Assembly: GCA_026386835.1 (NCBI GenBank)
Contig: JAPLMV010000190.1
Coordinates: 1-5,210 of the forward strand
Length of the DNA: 5,210 nt
Source: Planctomycetota bacterium
GTDB taxonomy: Bacteria; Planctomycetota; Phycisphaerae; Sedimentisphaerales; Anaerobacaceae
Direction: 5' to 3'
Shown here one piece after another: positions 5,096 through 5,210 of the stretch. Positions within the stretch are counted from its first letter, which is position 1, and each line of letters starts with the position of its first letter. The position numbers were made by a program, and so were the translations under genes. The notes under the pieces are model-generated. The model did no database searches, was not told where the DNA came from, and worked only from the letters and a program-made list of their open reading frames with translations.

Positions 5096-5210
5096 CGAGC
5101 TGCCCGCGGAGAAATCAATCGCCCTTGATTTCGGAAGAGCTTTTCACGCAACTGTTGAAGGATTTATCGGCGCTGGCCATCAGGGAGACTTACTCAGTAT
5201 TTGGCGCGAA
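5070..5210 (+). CDS. RecB/Cas4-like PD-(D/E)XK nuclease, N-terminal part, 3' end outside the window
   Basis: The frame from ATG 5070 is open to the end of the window and gives 47 residues. KKYIDELPAEKS followed by ALDFGRAFHATVEGFI matches the N-terminal helix region of RecB-like nucleases (PDDEXK_1 type), in which a YIxxLP segment precedes GxxxH. Here these are G22, H26 and E30. The catalytic PD and ExK motifs would lie beyond the window. Related proteins usually have about 20 more N-terminal residues. The frame is open back to 5010 and reads KLDFLRQNSGMNWKKKYID, so a TTG start at 5043 or 5013 is possible, or the N-terminus was lost. It overlaps the end of the preceding gene in another frame. 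Related enzymes occur in phage recombination modules, as Cas4 and in repair helicases, and I cannot tell which applies. Confidence 0.6.
   Translation, partial: MNWKKKYIDELPAEKSIALDFGRAFHATVEGFIGAGHQGDLLSIWRE

Overview
The window looks like an accessory, toxin-antitoxin-rich stretch of a prokaryotic chromosome, most likely a methanogenic euryarchaeon (Methanomicrobiales-like). That assignment is an inference. It rests on the mixture of MNT/HEPN and Doc toxin genes, upstream regions with AT-rich TATA-like boxes and few Shine-Dalgarno sites, and a patchwork of base composition. No rRNA, tRNA or universal marker gene is present to prove it, and a bacterial origin is not excluded.

Layout. Positions 2-1102 (+) hold the 3' part of a CoiA-like nuclease gene whose reading frame runs off the left edge. 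Convergent to it on the minus strand is an MntA/HepT pair (1171-1835). Its HEPN toxin gene appears to carry a one-base frameshift near its 5' end. Positions 1836-2807 are essentially non-coding and hold the first copy of a long repeat (about 2128-2606). Next come a small basic ORF (2808-2948, +) and a convergent Doc/Fic-family toxin gene (2945-3313, -) whose stop codons overlap. A GC-rich non-coding stretch follows, then a second, same-orientation copy of the long repeat (about 3691-4139). The right end carries a gene with a possible PD-(D/E)XK core (4196-5095, +). Its upstream region has a TATA-like box and a perfect 9+9 bp palindrome. It overlaps the start of a RecB/Cas4-like nuclease gene that runs off the right edge.

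The most interesting feature is the pair of about 450-480 bp non-coding direct repeats that bracket the doc gene. Each contains an array of AT-rich AAATTT-centred units spaced about 26 bp apart, five in the left copy and four in the right. The 27 bp length difference between the copies is one unit of this array. A related ATATCC/GATAT palindrome lies downstream of each copy. This looks like a mobile or regulatory non-coding repeat family, or a pair of recombination substrates around a toxin gene.

How the genes could act together: MntA would modify and silence HepT as a toxin-antitoxin pair. Doc would be a stand-alone toxin or would have an unrecognised partner. The two right-hand genes are translationally overlapping and may form one nuclease module. 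The neighbourhood resembles a defence or mobile-element hotspot, but no complete known defence system can be assembled from this window alone.
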